Assembly (NCBI GenBank): GCA_032718565.1
Contig: JAVGVS010000528.1
Span: 173,363 to 237,362, forward strand
Source of the DNA: Distichodus sexfasciatus
Lineage: Eukaryota; Chordata; Actinopteri; Characiformes; Distichodontidae
DNA: 64,000 bases
Direction: 5' to 3'
The position numbers and the translations under genes are program-made. The notes beneath the pieces were generated by a model. That model searched no databases. It was not told where the DNA came from and saw only the letters and a program-made list of their open reading frames with translations. Positions 1 through 11,800 of the stretch are shown one piece after another; the first letter of the stretch is position 1; each line of letters starts with the position of its first letter.

Positions 1-466
1 GCGTCACCCGGCCTCATCCGCGCATCATTCCTACGTTCGCTCTTCAAATGAAAAACAAACCATGTGTCTTCTGAAAATCTTTGTTTCCAAGACCGAAAAA
101 AAAAAAACGCGCTCACATTTCATCCTGACTTTTTATCAGACGAGCGGCAGGAACCAGAAGCGACGGTTACGAGCAGAAGACTGGACTAAATATGCAAAAC
201 TTGCAGCTGAAGAGGAGTGGGAGCGTGTTTTCTGTTTAAGTTTTCATCGGGAAGCTGGAAAAGGACGCGTTATTCTTTATTCCGTATCGGTTTTGTAAAC
301 AGATATTGTAGAAGGTGCACGTGTGTGTGAAGTGCAGCTCATCGGGTTTACTTCAGCTTTTATGTCCAGTGTTTTGATTATTTCCAGTGTATTTGAGCTC
401 CCGTGTGTCAGTACTAACACGAGCCTCTACTCTCCTCACTTTTCTTCCTCCTGAAAGACGAGTGTG

Positions 467-505
<39 letters not shown>

Positions 506-647
506 CCTCAGCCGGAACGCCACTAATACACACACACACACACCAACACACCCCCTAAACCTGACCTGCCCCCCGCTAGCACCCACCGTCTGCTCCGGTC
601 TGCAGCAGATTGTCCTCTCACCGTGTTCTAGCAGCACTCACTTCCCT

Positions 648-696
<49 letters not shown>

Positions 697-3463
697 TCAC
701 ATGAACACCCTTGTACATTCATCAAAACAAAGACTTGAACACACACTCATGCGTGCTTGTACACACAATCATATGCACACACCTGCACACTGAATCTTGA
801 AATAATCACACACACTTGCCTACACACACAGGGAGCCTGTGAACAAGCAGTGTGAGATGTGTGTGTGTGTGTGTGTGTGTGTGTAGTGTGATGTGCCTGG
901 TTGGTGCTGTGTTGGACTAGATGCAGGGTGTGTGTGTGTGTGTTGGCTCTCTGCTGCAGGTCTGGTGGTGCGTGCAGTGTGTTGCAGCACGGTGTTCAGG
1001 TCCACGTTGCGGTGCCGTGCTGCCACAGGGCGTCTCCTCCACAGCCACTCGGGAGGTTTCTTGGCGTTGAGTGTGTGAGGAGGAAGAGGAGGAGGAGGAG
1101 GAGCTCAGCTGTTCAGTTTGGATTTATTTCAGGGTGTAACAGCCTCAGAGCAATGTCATGTAATACTGTCTTACATTTGAAAATGCATCATATCGTACTC
1201 CAAAAAACACAGTCCACATCACGTCATATCATCTGTCGAGAGGCGCAGACTCTGTAGCAGGGCGGAATGACTGCAGCTGCGCACTGATGCACACGCTTAC
1301 CTCGTCCCACCTGCGATGATGTAATCTTCAGTAAACAGGGCTGGGGCGTTCATCAGAAACTGGCGTTCAGAACATCACTTTGATGGTCAGTTGGTGTGAT
1401 GATTCTTATGAACTCTGTTCCTCCTGTCCCCGGGGTGTGTTGATATAGTGTCTCCTTAAAAACAGCACTGTGTGTGTGTGTCATGTGACTCCGCCTCGTC
1501 CAGTCAGCACTACGTGTGTGTGTGTGTTTCCATCAACATCATAAAGACTTGAGGACAATACACACAATAGTCGTTTATTAATCATAATCATGGTAAAAAT
1601 GTGTGATCAGCAGGAGTGTTGGCACAGGAAGGTGGGTTTCTGTGCGGTGCTGGGGTGAGTGTGTGGGGTCTGCTGTGTGCAGTCGACAGCCCTGCGGTGG
1701 TGCTGTGGTGAGGTGGAGAGTCGGGGCAGTGAGGAGGCGGACGCTGATGTTGGGCCTCTCGAGGAGAGAGAGAGAGAAAAGCAGGAAATGTTTACAACTC
1801 TCTCCACATCTGTGCTGCATTACTTCAGGACAAGCTGGAGGCGATCTGCACACGAACTTAACCCGCTCCACCCCAAACACAGCACTGCACGGCATACTCA
1901 CCCCTGGAGGTTGTGGGTTCAGATCCTTCCTCCAGCACTACCACCGCCACCAGCAACGGACATGGACATGAGCAAGACATGGAAGTGGATCTAGATTAGA
2001 GCGTCTGTTAATTACTGTAAATGTGGCACACCAACACAGACCTGCTCCACACACACTGCTGTAATATGTGTGTGTGTGTTCACTCTCGCTCTATTTACCA
2101 ATGTTATGCCCCGTCCTTCAGGGACCATTATTTCTTCTTCCCAAATTTTGTTGCACATTAATGATGCACGATAAAGGGTTTGGCAGATGCTGATATCTAA
2201 TATTTTCGATACCGATGACGATAAATGAGGAAGGTGGAGTCGAGTTGAGCGCATAAAGATATTTTGCCCACCAAGGTTCCACTGCGCGCTCAGAATTTTG
2301 GCACAAAAATAACGCCATAACTCTGACATTTCTGCCACAGCACCAAGTCAAGCGAGCATGAAAGCTTTTTCACGCTTTTATCCCTTTCTCCTTCTTTCTC
2401 ACCGTTTCTGCAGCAAGGATTTTTTTAGTGCTTTGGTCGCAGTGCTATTTTTTGTCCGGGAAAGTTTCTCATGTGGTGATTAATGGGGCCTTTCCTCGTC
2501 CGCTCTGTGAGGTTGAAAGTATTTGTGCAGCGCGGAGCTGGGCGATCTTGGCTGTGGCGCGGTGCATTTTGGCCGAGGCTCCGTGTGAGACCCTGAGAGA
2601 GGGCCGGGGTTCGAAGCTGGGCCTCGTGGGAGAACCGATGTCCCTCTGGAGTCGGGGCAGAGCGCGTTCGAAGTCCTGGGCGAGATCCGACCAGCGTCCC
2701 TGCGGAGCCCAGCTGGACGGGTCAGAGCTCGGGTCAGCGTCACTACGCCAGTCCCACGGTCCCCCTCCCTTGCTAGTCTCTGCTGTGGTCAGTGTTGGTC
2801 CAGCGTGTTCCTCGTGGGAGCAGCAGCTTCAAAACGCTTGTCTGTCTCACAGACATAAAGTGACACTGCTGTCCAAAACCAACACACTCCATCTGAACAG
2901 TCTGACCGGAGACTGGCATGGCCACCCCATTTGTGCCCTCTGTCTGCTTTTTACATCAGCTGACTCCGGTTTATTGTTGACTAGTATGATGGCAGGGAAT
3001 TGGGGCGTGTAGTGTGTGTCCTGCAGAGCTCTCACTTGGATTTGTTTGGTCATGGCGGTCAGCTCATTTCTCCACGTTCCCGCGTTCCCCCCCATTTTAT
3101 CCTCTTGTCCAGTCTGCGCCTTTAATCTCCGAATCTGTTTTGAGAGTGCCATCTTTAATTTTCGCTGGTGGAGAGCAGCGGGGGTGAGGAGAGCAGGCCG
3201 GACACTCGCTCACGCTGCTCCATATGGTGTGTGTGGGGGTGTGTGTGTGTGGGTGTCTGTCTAAGCCTTAATACACAGCAGTGGGAGGGGGAAAGGCTTT
3301 AAATGGACGCGTGGAACAAAGCTGTTATGTGTGTGTGTGTATGTGTGTGTGTGTGTTGCGTTAGTAAATCCTCACATTGCCCTTTCATCACCCAAAACAC
3401 TTCCCCAAAGAACCTCATTGTACCTGTGCTGGAAGCTGTGTGTATGTGTGTGTGTATGTGTGT

Positions 3464-3508
<45 letters not shown>

Positions 3509-4145
3509 GTGTTTTGGGGTATAAACTGCCGCCCTCTCATGCCCCCCTCATGGTAGTTGTGGTGGGAGTCGTGTGTAGCATCACATCCCACATGCTTATA
3601 GAAATTCCTCCTCTGAGATCAGCTGCTCCAGATTCCTCTTCTTCCCACAGCAGGGTCGACTTTAACACACACACACACCCTCACACACACACAGTTTCTG
3701 GAACTGATGGTCCTTAGGCATCATGAACATTTAAAGGAAATTGCATCATCGTGTGTGTGAAGTTGTGTGACCGATCATCAGACTGGCACTTGTTCTTTTT
3801 TTTCCACAGCTTTCTCTCCCGCCCGTCCCTCTCTACTAACCCCGCTAGCCGGTGGGAGCTCAAGCCTGTGTGTGTGTGTGTTCGTCTCTGTGTGTCTGTG
3901 TGTGTGTTTTGCGGGTGGGAGAGAGAGATAGTAACACGTGATTGTTTCCGTTTCCTAAGGGAGCAGCAGCCCTGGACAGAAGAGAAAAGACCGGGCTTTA
4001 GATTAATATCGCAGCTCAACAGGTGACCTTTGACCTCCCAATCTCTCCACTCTTCTCTGCAGATCAGCTGCTCTGGCCTGTCATCTCTCCTTTTAGTTTT
4101 GCTTCTGAAATACTCTCATTCTCTTCATAGCTCTCTCACACACAC

Positions 4146-4185
<40 letters not shown>

Positions 4186-4321
4186 TGTCCTCTGCGCTAG
4201 TTCCTGTTCACTGCTCTCTGATCGAGTCCTCCATACCGAGATCAAATCAAACTCCATCACTAACCTCCAACCCCACAAGCACTACCATCCTCCTCCTCCT
4301 CACGCTGCTGCTGCTGTTTGT

Positions 4322-4620
4322 GGGGTGTAACGATACATCAGTCTACATCAGTTCAGTGATGAGGGAGCGTGTAGCGTCATCCACAGTGAGAACATCGATC
4401 AGACATCGTGCATACTGAAACCACACGTCATATCCAACAGGAGGGCTGTATTTTTTAAAAGAGTGTTAGGGTTACGTTACGTTGCAGATTGTTTTTCACA
4501 TCAGTCCGTGCTGGCAATAAAATGTGATGTTAGAGTTGCGTTTTGAGGTTAACAGGGTGTTGCAGCAGATGCACCTACTGGTTACCATGGGAACTGCACT
4601 ATTTTTTTAGTAGTTTTTAT
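4322..4620 (+). repeat. Diverged copy of the GGGGTGTAACGATACATC repeat
   Basis: It starts with the same motif as the elements at 14964 and 36365 (gtgtaacgatacatcagtctacatc) and continues with recognisable but eroded similarity. The hAT-like MITE at 4621-5065 lies at its right edge, and 5074-5150 may be its continuation. Too diverged to set exact ends. Confidence 0.5.
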
Positions 4621-5065
4621 TAGAGATGGGTATTGGCGAGGACCTCACGATACGATACATATCGCAATATGACATGGGTCACTGTATGATTGACATATTG
4701 ACTATACATATTGCGATATTCTACATTTCGCTGAAAATGTAAAAACAGAGCGGAAACGCACGATCTGGGTGGTCTTAATGAATCACATTACGTTAATAAT
4801 TCAGCCAAAATATCATAACTCAGAGCTGAATTTTAACTTTATTGTCTTTGCGTTTTAACACACTGAACTAGTGGACACCAAAAACGTTAAGATAAAGTGC
4901 ATAAGATTGAAAATAAGAAATTAAAGTGGCCAGTCAGTTATCTGAGGCTGCTTGTGGTGCGTGAAACTCCCCCGCGGAAATATCGATTTTTGGAGCTGGA
5001 AATCCATACAGTAGTATATCGTGAAAGGAAATATCGCGACATATTGATGTATCGATACAGCCCTA
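4621..5065 (+). mobile_element. hAT-like MITE, copy 1 of 3
   Basis: Flanked by the 8-bp direct repeat GTTTTTAT at 4613-4620 and 5066-5073. It starts TAGAGATGGGTAT and ends GATACAGCCCTA, an imperfect terminal inverted repeat. The body is about 445 bp, rich in ATATCG-type motifs, with no transposase. Similar copies are at 33057-33510 (inverted) and 36536-37004. An 8-bp duplication is the hallmark of the hAT superfamily; the mobilising autonomous partner is not visible. Confidence 0.85.
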
Positions 5066-5513
5066 GTTTTTATACAGGGTTAGAGCACCAGATCATTTTT
5101 ATATTTTATTACATCACACAGTTAATATTTTAATGGTGATGATACTCGTGATCCACACGGCTGCTGAGCTCCTGTCCGTGTGTGAGGCAGCAGGTCGTGT
5201 TCTCCTGCATGAGGAATCCTCTCCTGCTCACAGCCTGTCTGTAGGAGTCACGGCGTGAACGTCCCCCTCAACACCGTCATCGACAGCGGCAGGTGGAGCT
5301 GCTCCACGTGGCGCTGCTTGTTTTCCTGCACACGTCTTTAAGCACACATTTTTCTTCTCGTCCTCTCAGACGTACTGCTTTATTAAGACAGTATGCAGGA
5401 GGGACGTCGGTGAGAGCGTGAGGCGATGAGTTTGGCTGCTTGCTGAAGTGACACTGGACTGAAGTGTCTAGTTGCAGACGGAGGAGTTTCTGATCTTCAC
5501 ACACACACACACA

Positions 5514-5725
5514 CTTGTATTACTCTCTTTGTGAGCCACTTCCATTAACTCCCATGATGACAAGTTGTAAATAACACTACGGCTACAGCTCTAACCCTAA
5601 CACCTAACCTCAGCAGCCAAAAGCTAATCTTTCACCTCTTTTTAGTTTTACACATGAAAAATTCTCGGTAAAGTTATTTTTCCTCATGGGGACCACAGTG
5701 CCCTCACAAAGCCATAAAACCGGGC
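5514..5725 (-). mobile_element. Remnant of telomere-motif MITE next to a CA repeat
   Basis: It begins cttgtatta directly after a (CA)n tract and contains ctctaaccctaacacctaacc, then ends near ctcacaaagcc. The same order of motifs, on one strand or the other, is seen at 17516-17760, 23035-23285 and 44231-44391. Diverged, so the borders are approximate. Confidence 0.55.
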
Positions 5726-5854
5726 ATGTCATAGCTGTTCCTATCTTTTAGGGGACATCCAGCTCCTCACAACCCTCTAAGTGATGGATTTTGGGTTTTC
5801 TGACCACCAGCTTTGACCACACCTCTCTTCCCCCCTCCCCCATCTCCTGTATAG

Positions 5855-8800
5855 AACCAACTCGGACTCCGCCCTGCACACCAGCGCCATGAACCCGGCC
5901 CCCCAGGACCCCTTCGGCATGAACCAGCAGATGGGACGAGGCCCCCCTCAGCGCAACGGTGAGCTCACACAGGAATCGCACACAGATGTAGTGCAGACTG
6001 GACGGGGCGGAGTCACACGACAGCACACACACACTAGTATGTTATTAAGGGGACAGTACATCAGCACGCCGGGGAACGTAGCAGCAGAATTTAAAAAATA
6101 ATTTAAATAATCGACGTAAGCAAAATGATACCAGTTAAAGGTTCTCAATGTTGGTTTAGCTTCATTGTTGATGAGTTGGCCAGCCCTAGCGTTTAGTTTT
6201 GGTTCGGTGTCTGTCTGTGTGTGTGTGTGTGTGTGTGGGCGCGCAAGTGTGAGTGTGTGTGTGTGGGCGCGCAAGTGTGTGTGTGTGTGTGTGAAACCAG
6301 TGACCCTGCTCTAGTTTTGCCTGTGATGTGGTGCTGGTGTAGTGTAGATAAAGGAGGTCTGTTCTCTACAGGAGCGCTCCACATCACGCACAATGGCTGG
6401 ACTTTCATTCTCACAGTGTGTGTGGTGCTGAGCTCCTCTTCCTCCTCTTCCTCTTCCTCCGTTAATCTAATTCCTCAACAATTAATAGATGTTCTGAAGC
6501 TCTAATGGACGCAGTGTTAACCGTCACTGTTATTAAGATTGTCTAAAGTGTTTGAAGAAGACTTCTGTTAGAGTTCTGTAGTGTGTTAAAGGAGATTTCT
6601 GCTTGATGTAATAAATCCTCTCTTCTCTCTTGAACTGATCTGCAGCCAGTGTGAACGAAGCCGAGGTGGACGGCACTGGAGACAGTAAGTCAGCTTGTGT
6701 GTGTGTGTGTGTTTGTGTGTGGTGTGTGTGTGTGGAGGTAGCTGTATTTTGGTTGGTTTCCCCATTTAGACGCTCCGCACACAATGAACGTTTTCCTGCC
6801 CTCCTGCTGAACTCTCATCACACTCGTGCAGCCCCAACACTGACTGGCACACTTGTGTGTGTGTGTGTTTACTTCGGTGTGGCTTCTCCTCTCTCTCCTC
6901 TGGGTTGTAGCTGCTGAGGTCAGCTGTGTGTGTGTGTGTGAGTGAACGTGTTTACTGCCCCCAGCTGGTCTTGAGTCTGTAGTCTCTTGTTTAAGAAAGT
7001 AATTTGACTACAACATGGCACAGTTGGGACACAACCTCAACACAGTTCTTACATGTAGGAACACACATGTACTACACTACACCGCTGTTCTGGCTGTTCT
7101 GATGTGGAGTTTAATGTGAGGTTTAAACAAGTTCAACACCATCCCACTCCAGGTTAAACACATACACACACACACTTACTGATCTCTTACTCAACTAATG
7201 GTCTGGTCTGGTGATGGAGGTGAGCAGTAAATCACAATGCTGGCATGTGGACGGTAGTACTGCTGGAGCTGTGTGTGTGTGTGTGAGAGTGATGGTGCTC
7301 TGCAGTGAGAGTTGATGATGGAATTTTCTTTTTGTCTGCAGTCTTCTCCTTTCCTGCACTGCCCAATGAGGAGAGTCTGATGGGTGTGAGTAAACCACTG
7401 CCCAAACAGCTGTGGGAGGCCAAGAAGGTGAGTGTGTCGGTGACGGAGGAGAGTGTGTGTGTCGGTGACGGGGCAGAGAGTGTGTGTCGGTGACGGGGCA
7501 GAGTGTGTGTGTCGGTGACGGGGGAGTGTGTGTGTGTGTCAGTGAGGGGGGAGATGTGTGTGTGAGGAAGCGTGTGCGGTGATCTGGGGGAGTGTGAGCA
7601 GGGAGGCGTGTGTCGGTGAGGGCGTGTGTCGGTGAGGGGAAAGCGCGTGTGATTGTGAGGGGAAGCGCGTGTCGGTCGCGTGGAGAAAGTGTGTCGGTGA
7701 CCTGGGGAAGCTGGCAGCGTCCCTGATGACCTGGGAAGCGCGTGTCGGTGACCTGGGGGGAGCGCGCGTGTCGGTGACCTGGGGGGAGCGCGCGTGTCGG
7801 TGACCTGTGGGGAGCATGTGTGTGGTTGACCTGGGGGGATCGTGTCTCGGTGATCAGAGGGGAACGTGTGTCGATGATCTGGGGGCGTGTCGGTGATCAG
7901 GAAGCGTGTGTCGATGATCTGGGGGGAGCGTGTGTCGGTGATCTGGGGCGTGTGTCGGTGAGCGGAGGGGAGCGTGTGTCGGTGATCTGGGGGAAGCGTG
8001 TGTAGCCGGTGATCTGGGGCGTGTGTCGGTGATCTGGGGGGCGTGTGGTGTCGGTGGCGGAGGGCGTGTGTGGCCGGTGATCTGCGTGGGGTGGCGTGTG
8101 CCAATGATATTTTACCTCAATACCTCAATTGCCAATTGTGACAGTTGTTTTGTTCTAGAGCTGAAAGCGATTATTTGAATAGCTTTCGAATAATTTTGAT
8201 TACAAAAATGGTCGAGGCAATTTTTCTAGAATCGGCAACCGTTTAAGTCATTTAAATGGCTACAGCATGGCAACCGTTTCACCTGGGCAGCTTATTAATA
8301 GCGCTGGATATTTTCAGTGGGGCGGATCAAAGGCGAATAGATCCTCTGTATGTGAGCGTATTTGTGAGATATTCCGTGCACAAAACCAGAGTAAATTCAT
8401 GAAAAGCGCATAAGCTGAAGCATTTTTTGCGATGTAAACCACGCCGCGCTATTTTATGGCGCCATTTCCTAAGCCTAAAACGCTCGTTTCCGTCAAAACG
8501 TCCCCTTTATTACAGACAAAACGCGTAATTTAGCTGATAAATAACCACATCAACCAGCGTTCTACTCACAATACAGTCATTTATTGAGATTTTACCATCT
8601 ATTTTTTTTCATAGTTCATTCCGGAACGCGCTGAACCCTTAATTGTGACGCGGCTCCGAGGCGTGCGCAGGGGATTGTGGGAAATGCAGTTCTCTTCCAG
8701 AAAGGCCAAAAGCAACTCATTTTATTGGCCAAACTGATTCAAAATGACCCTTGAACTTCATGTTTCTTCATTTTCAATTGAATACAACAACATAAAGCGT

Positions 8801-11800
8801 ATTTGACTAACTTCTACTCACAGTAGAATAAGCCTAATAACAAATGTATTGTCATTTTCATTTACTTTTTTATCCGATTACTCGATTAATCGATAAAATA
8901 ATTGATAGATTACTCGATTACAAAAATAATCGTTTGTTGCAGCCCTAGTTTGTTCTCATGGTTCTCTGTTAAGGTTTGTAGTGTAAATCTGCTCAACTAT
9001 TAAAGCTCTGACATGGTCTCTAATGATTGGACGGGACACGTGACCGTAGTTTTGTTTAAGGGGGAAAGTGTGTGTGGTGCATGTGTGTTATGTGTTCTAC
9101 ATGTAGGTAGTTGTTGATTATTTGTTGAGCTCTAGCTCTGAGTGAATGTTGAGGCGGTTCTTGTGTTTTGTGTCTCTCCTCACGCTATGTTTCTCCTGCT
9201 GTAGGTGCAGTCTCTCTCATCACGCCCCAAGTCCTGTGAAGTGCCTGGAATCAAGTAGGTCCCGCCCCCTGGACCACACCCGGCTGGATTATCTCCTCTC
9301 TTCTCTGTTTTCCTGTTTTAAACCCCTTCTCTTCCCCTCGTGTTGCAGCATCCTGCCCTCTCCCGAGCAGACCATGAGTCTCTCCCACTACCAGGGCACG
9401 TTGAACACGGGCGGCTCGCTGCCGGACCTCAGCAACCTGCACTTCCCCTCGCCACTGCCCACGCCCCTGGACCCGGAGGAGGGCGGCTACCCCGCCCTGA
9501 GTGGGGGCAGCAGTACGGGCAACCTCCCCGCCGCCATGATGCACCTGGGCATCGGCAACTCTCAGGGTGCGGCAGCTCTCTCACCTTCATCTGCGTCGTC
9601 CTCGTGTGGGGTGGCAGTTACTCAGTATATTAATATTTAAGCCGCTCCTGGGCAACAGGCTGAACTGGGGAAATAGCAGTATATGAATCCGGACAAATCC
9701 ACGTTTCACATTCGTTTGTCATTCAAATTAAAACCAAAGGCCAAAAGGGTTAATGTTCAGCATCAGATCAGAAACCAAAATGAGAATGGAAAGAACAAGT
9801 TAAAGCACCAACATCTCCGATGAAGAAGCTTCTACACCGTAGTGAGAGAGTCGTGTGAGACGGAGAAAACGCATGGTCAGATTAGCTTTTATTCACTCGC
9901 GTCCAACAACAAAACACCATAGAATAAGAGTTGCGTGTTTTCAGTTTTATAAATTTTTGATGGTAAATTGGGAAACGACTCATTACTCAGTTTTCCATTT
10001 TAGTTTTGAGAAAAGACATTTTTGGGGTTTTGGTTTTAGTATGAAACATGAATGTACATATGGTGCACGGGTTCAGCATGAAGCCCTTTATTTACCGCGT
10101 TCATAAACATCCATCCTGTAGAAAACGGTGAGATTATTGGCAGCAGGTGTTCTATCTCAGATCAGTATCTCAGTCATTTGAGAAAGTGATCTTGATCAGG
10201 GTAAATGAGGTAATAACACGGTAAATCCAGTGCTGTTGGAGCAGGTGAGGTGTGTGTGTGTGAGTGTTTGAGCGGTGTTGTACTAGGACAGTAATAAGCA
10301 GGAAAACTTTTATATCTGACATGAAAATCTGAATGGAAGGGGCTGCTGAGGGCCACTGTGGTCAGTCCTGGATGTCTCTACGCTGCTGACCGACACTCGG
10401 TCCCACTCCACGTTCCCTCAGCTGACCCCGGCAACGGCTGCGGTTCCGTTACCGGGGCGATGGTGTGAACACTCGGCTCTTTGTGTGCAGGCCGCTGGAG
10501 AGCGGAGTGGACGAGTGAAAGCGGTTTGTTCTCCTCCAGCTTTGCGCTATCTGATGGCTCTCATTCACTCCCACTCTTTTAAACTCTGGAACTTCCATTC
10601 AGACCCCCGCCTGGGAACCTCCCCGATGCTGGATGCTGATTGGCTCCCACCTCGAGTCTTGGTGAACTGTGACCCCTGAATTGGCTGCACATAACCGGCT
10701 CTTTTCTCCCGAGCTCAGTGGCCCTTCTGTCCCTGTGTGAGTTGGAGGAGGTTGGACCGAGACTGCCGAGCGTCCAGCACCACTACGATACGAGCGCACC
10801 GTCGCTCCTCACACCGTTACCATGACGGCAGCTCGGAGCCGGCCAAGAGTGTGTGTTTAGGTGTGAGGTCACATATCGGTTGTTTCCGTTTAGTGCAGTT
10901 TATTGTGTGAGGACCTGAATTTTTTCACTCCACCACAGTCGTTATTTTGGGGGCTTTAATATTCATATTGATGATGAACAAGTTTGACTCACAGCAGGTT
11001 TACTAACGTTCTGGATTCTGTGGATAATGTTTCCTGATTAGTGCACATTAAGGTGAAGTGACTATTGTTGCAGTAACTGGACAGAAGCAAACAAATCTTA
11101 CCTCGCGGGTGCGTTCAGCTTATAGTGTAAATATAATTTCTGTACCAAGTGTTTACGTCCTTCTGTGGTTCCTCGTGCTGGACCTGCTAAACACCTCCAT
11201 CAGCTCAGTCCGGGACCTGCATCCTGCTGCTCCCACCTTCAACACCTGGATCTTAAAGACCCCATCATCTGGAACCTGCGGGAACATCTTTTACCTTAAA
11301 AGCTCGTTTAAATAATACACTCCTACACACATGATCTCAGTCTAGTTTGGTCCAGACAAGGATGGGGTTCAGTTCCGGATCTTGGTTCCTCTTAAGGTTT
11401 CTTATTTACTACAGAGGGAGTTTCTCCTTGCCACTGTGATGCGTAAAGCTGCTTTGTGACAATATCTGTTGTAAATAGAATTCTGTTGAACTGCGATGCT
11501 GACTTGTTCTCATCTCTTCTTCTGCGCTCCATCAGGTCTCTCCTCGTCTCTCAGCAATCCCTCCATCCAGGCCTCGCTCACCAACTCCCAGCTGCACTCG
11601 TCCCTCAGCAACCCCTCCATCCACTCATCTCTCCGCCTGTCCTCGCTCTCCAACCCTCCCCCGGGAGGCGTGGCCACCTCGCCCAGGCGCCGCCCCGCTC
11701 CCATCAGCCCCCTGACGCTGTCGCCCGGCTCGGAGCAGCGCCGCAGTCTGACCAAGCAGCTGTCCCCCACCATGTCGCCCTCGCTGTCCCCCATCACACA

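Larger units (their letters stand above)
1..5854 (+). other. Intron of the CRTC gene (3' part), no coding exon seen
   Basis: I found no exon matching the CRTC N-terminal half here, such as the SPYGTVYLSPP..TSWRR stretch that should precede the exon at 5855. The interval holds CT and CA/TG microsatellites (about 471-501, 650-693, 860-884, 3440-3503, 4139-4183), a GC-rich patch near 2440-2790, a degraded repeat beginning near 4322, a hAT-like MITE (4621-5065) and a MITE remnant (5514-5725). The strongest open frames here (387-704, 2428-3012) are repeat-derived or unsupported. Confidence 0.7.

Noticed and set aside
387..704. 105-codon plus frame and its minus counterpart (353-637)
   Set aside because: They consist mostly of CT and CA microsatellite translation (Ser-Leu and Thr-His runs).
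7232..8104. 290-codon open frame on the minus strand
   Set aside because: It is a translation of the minisatellite (Pro/Thr/His/Arg-rich, periodic) and crosses the real CRTC exon at 7342-7427 on the other strand.
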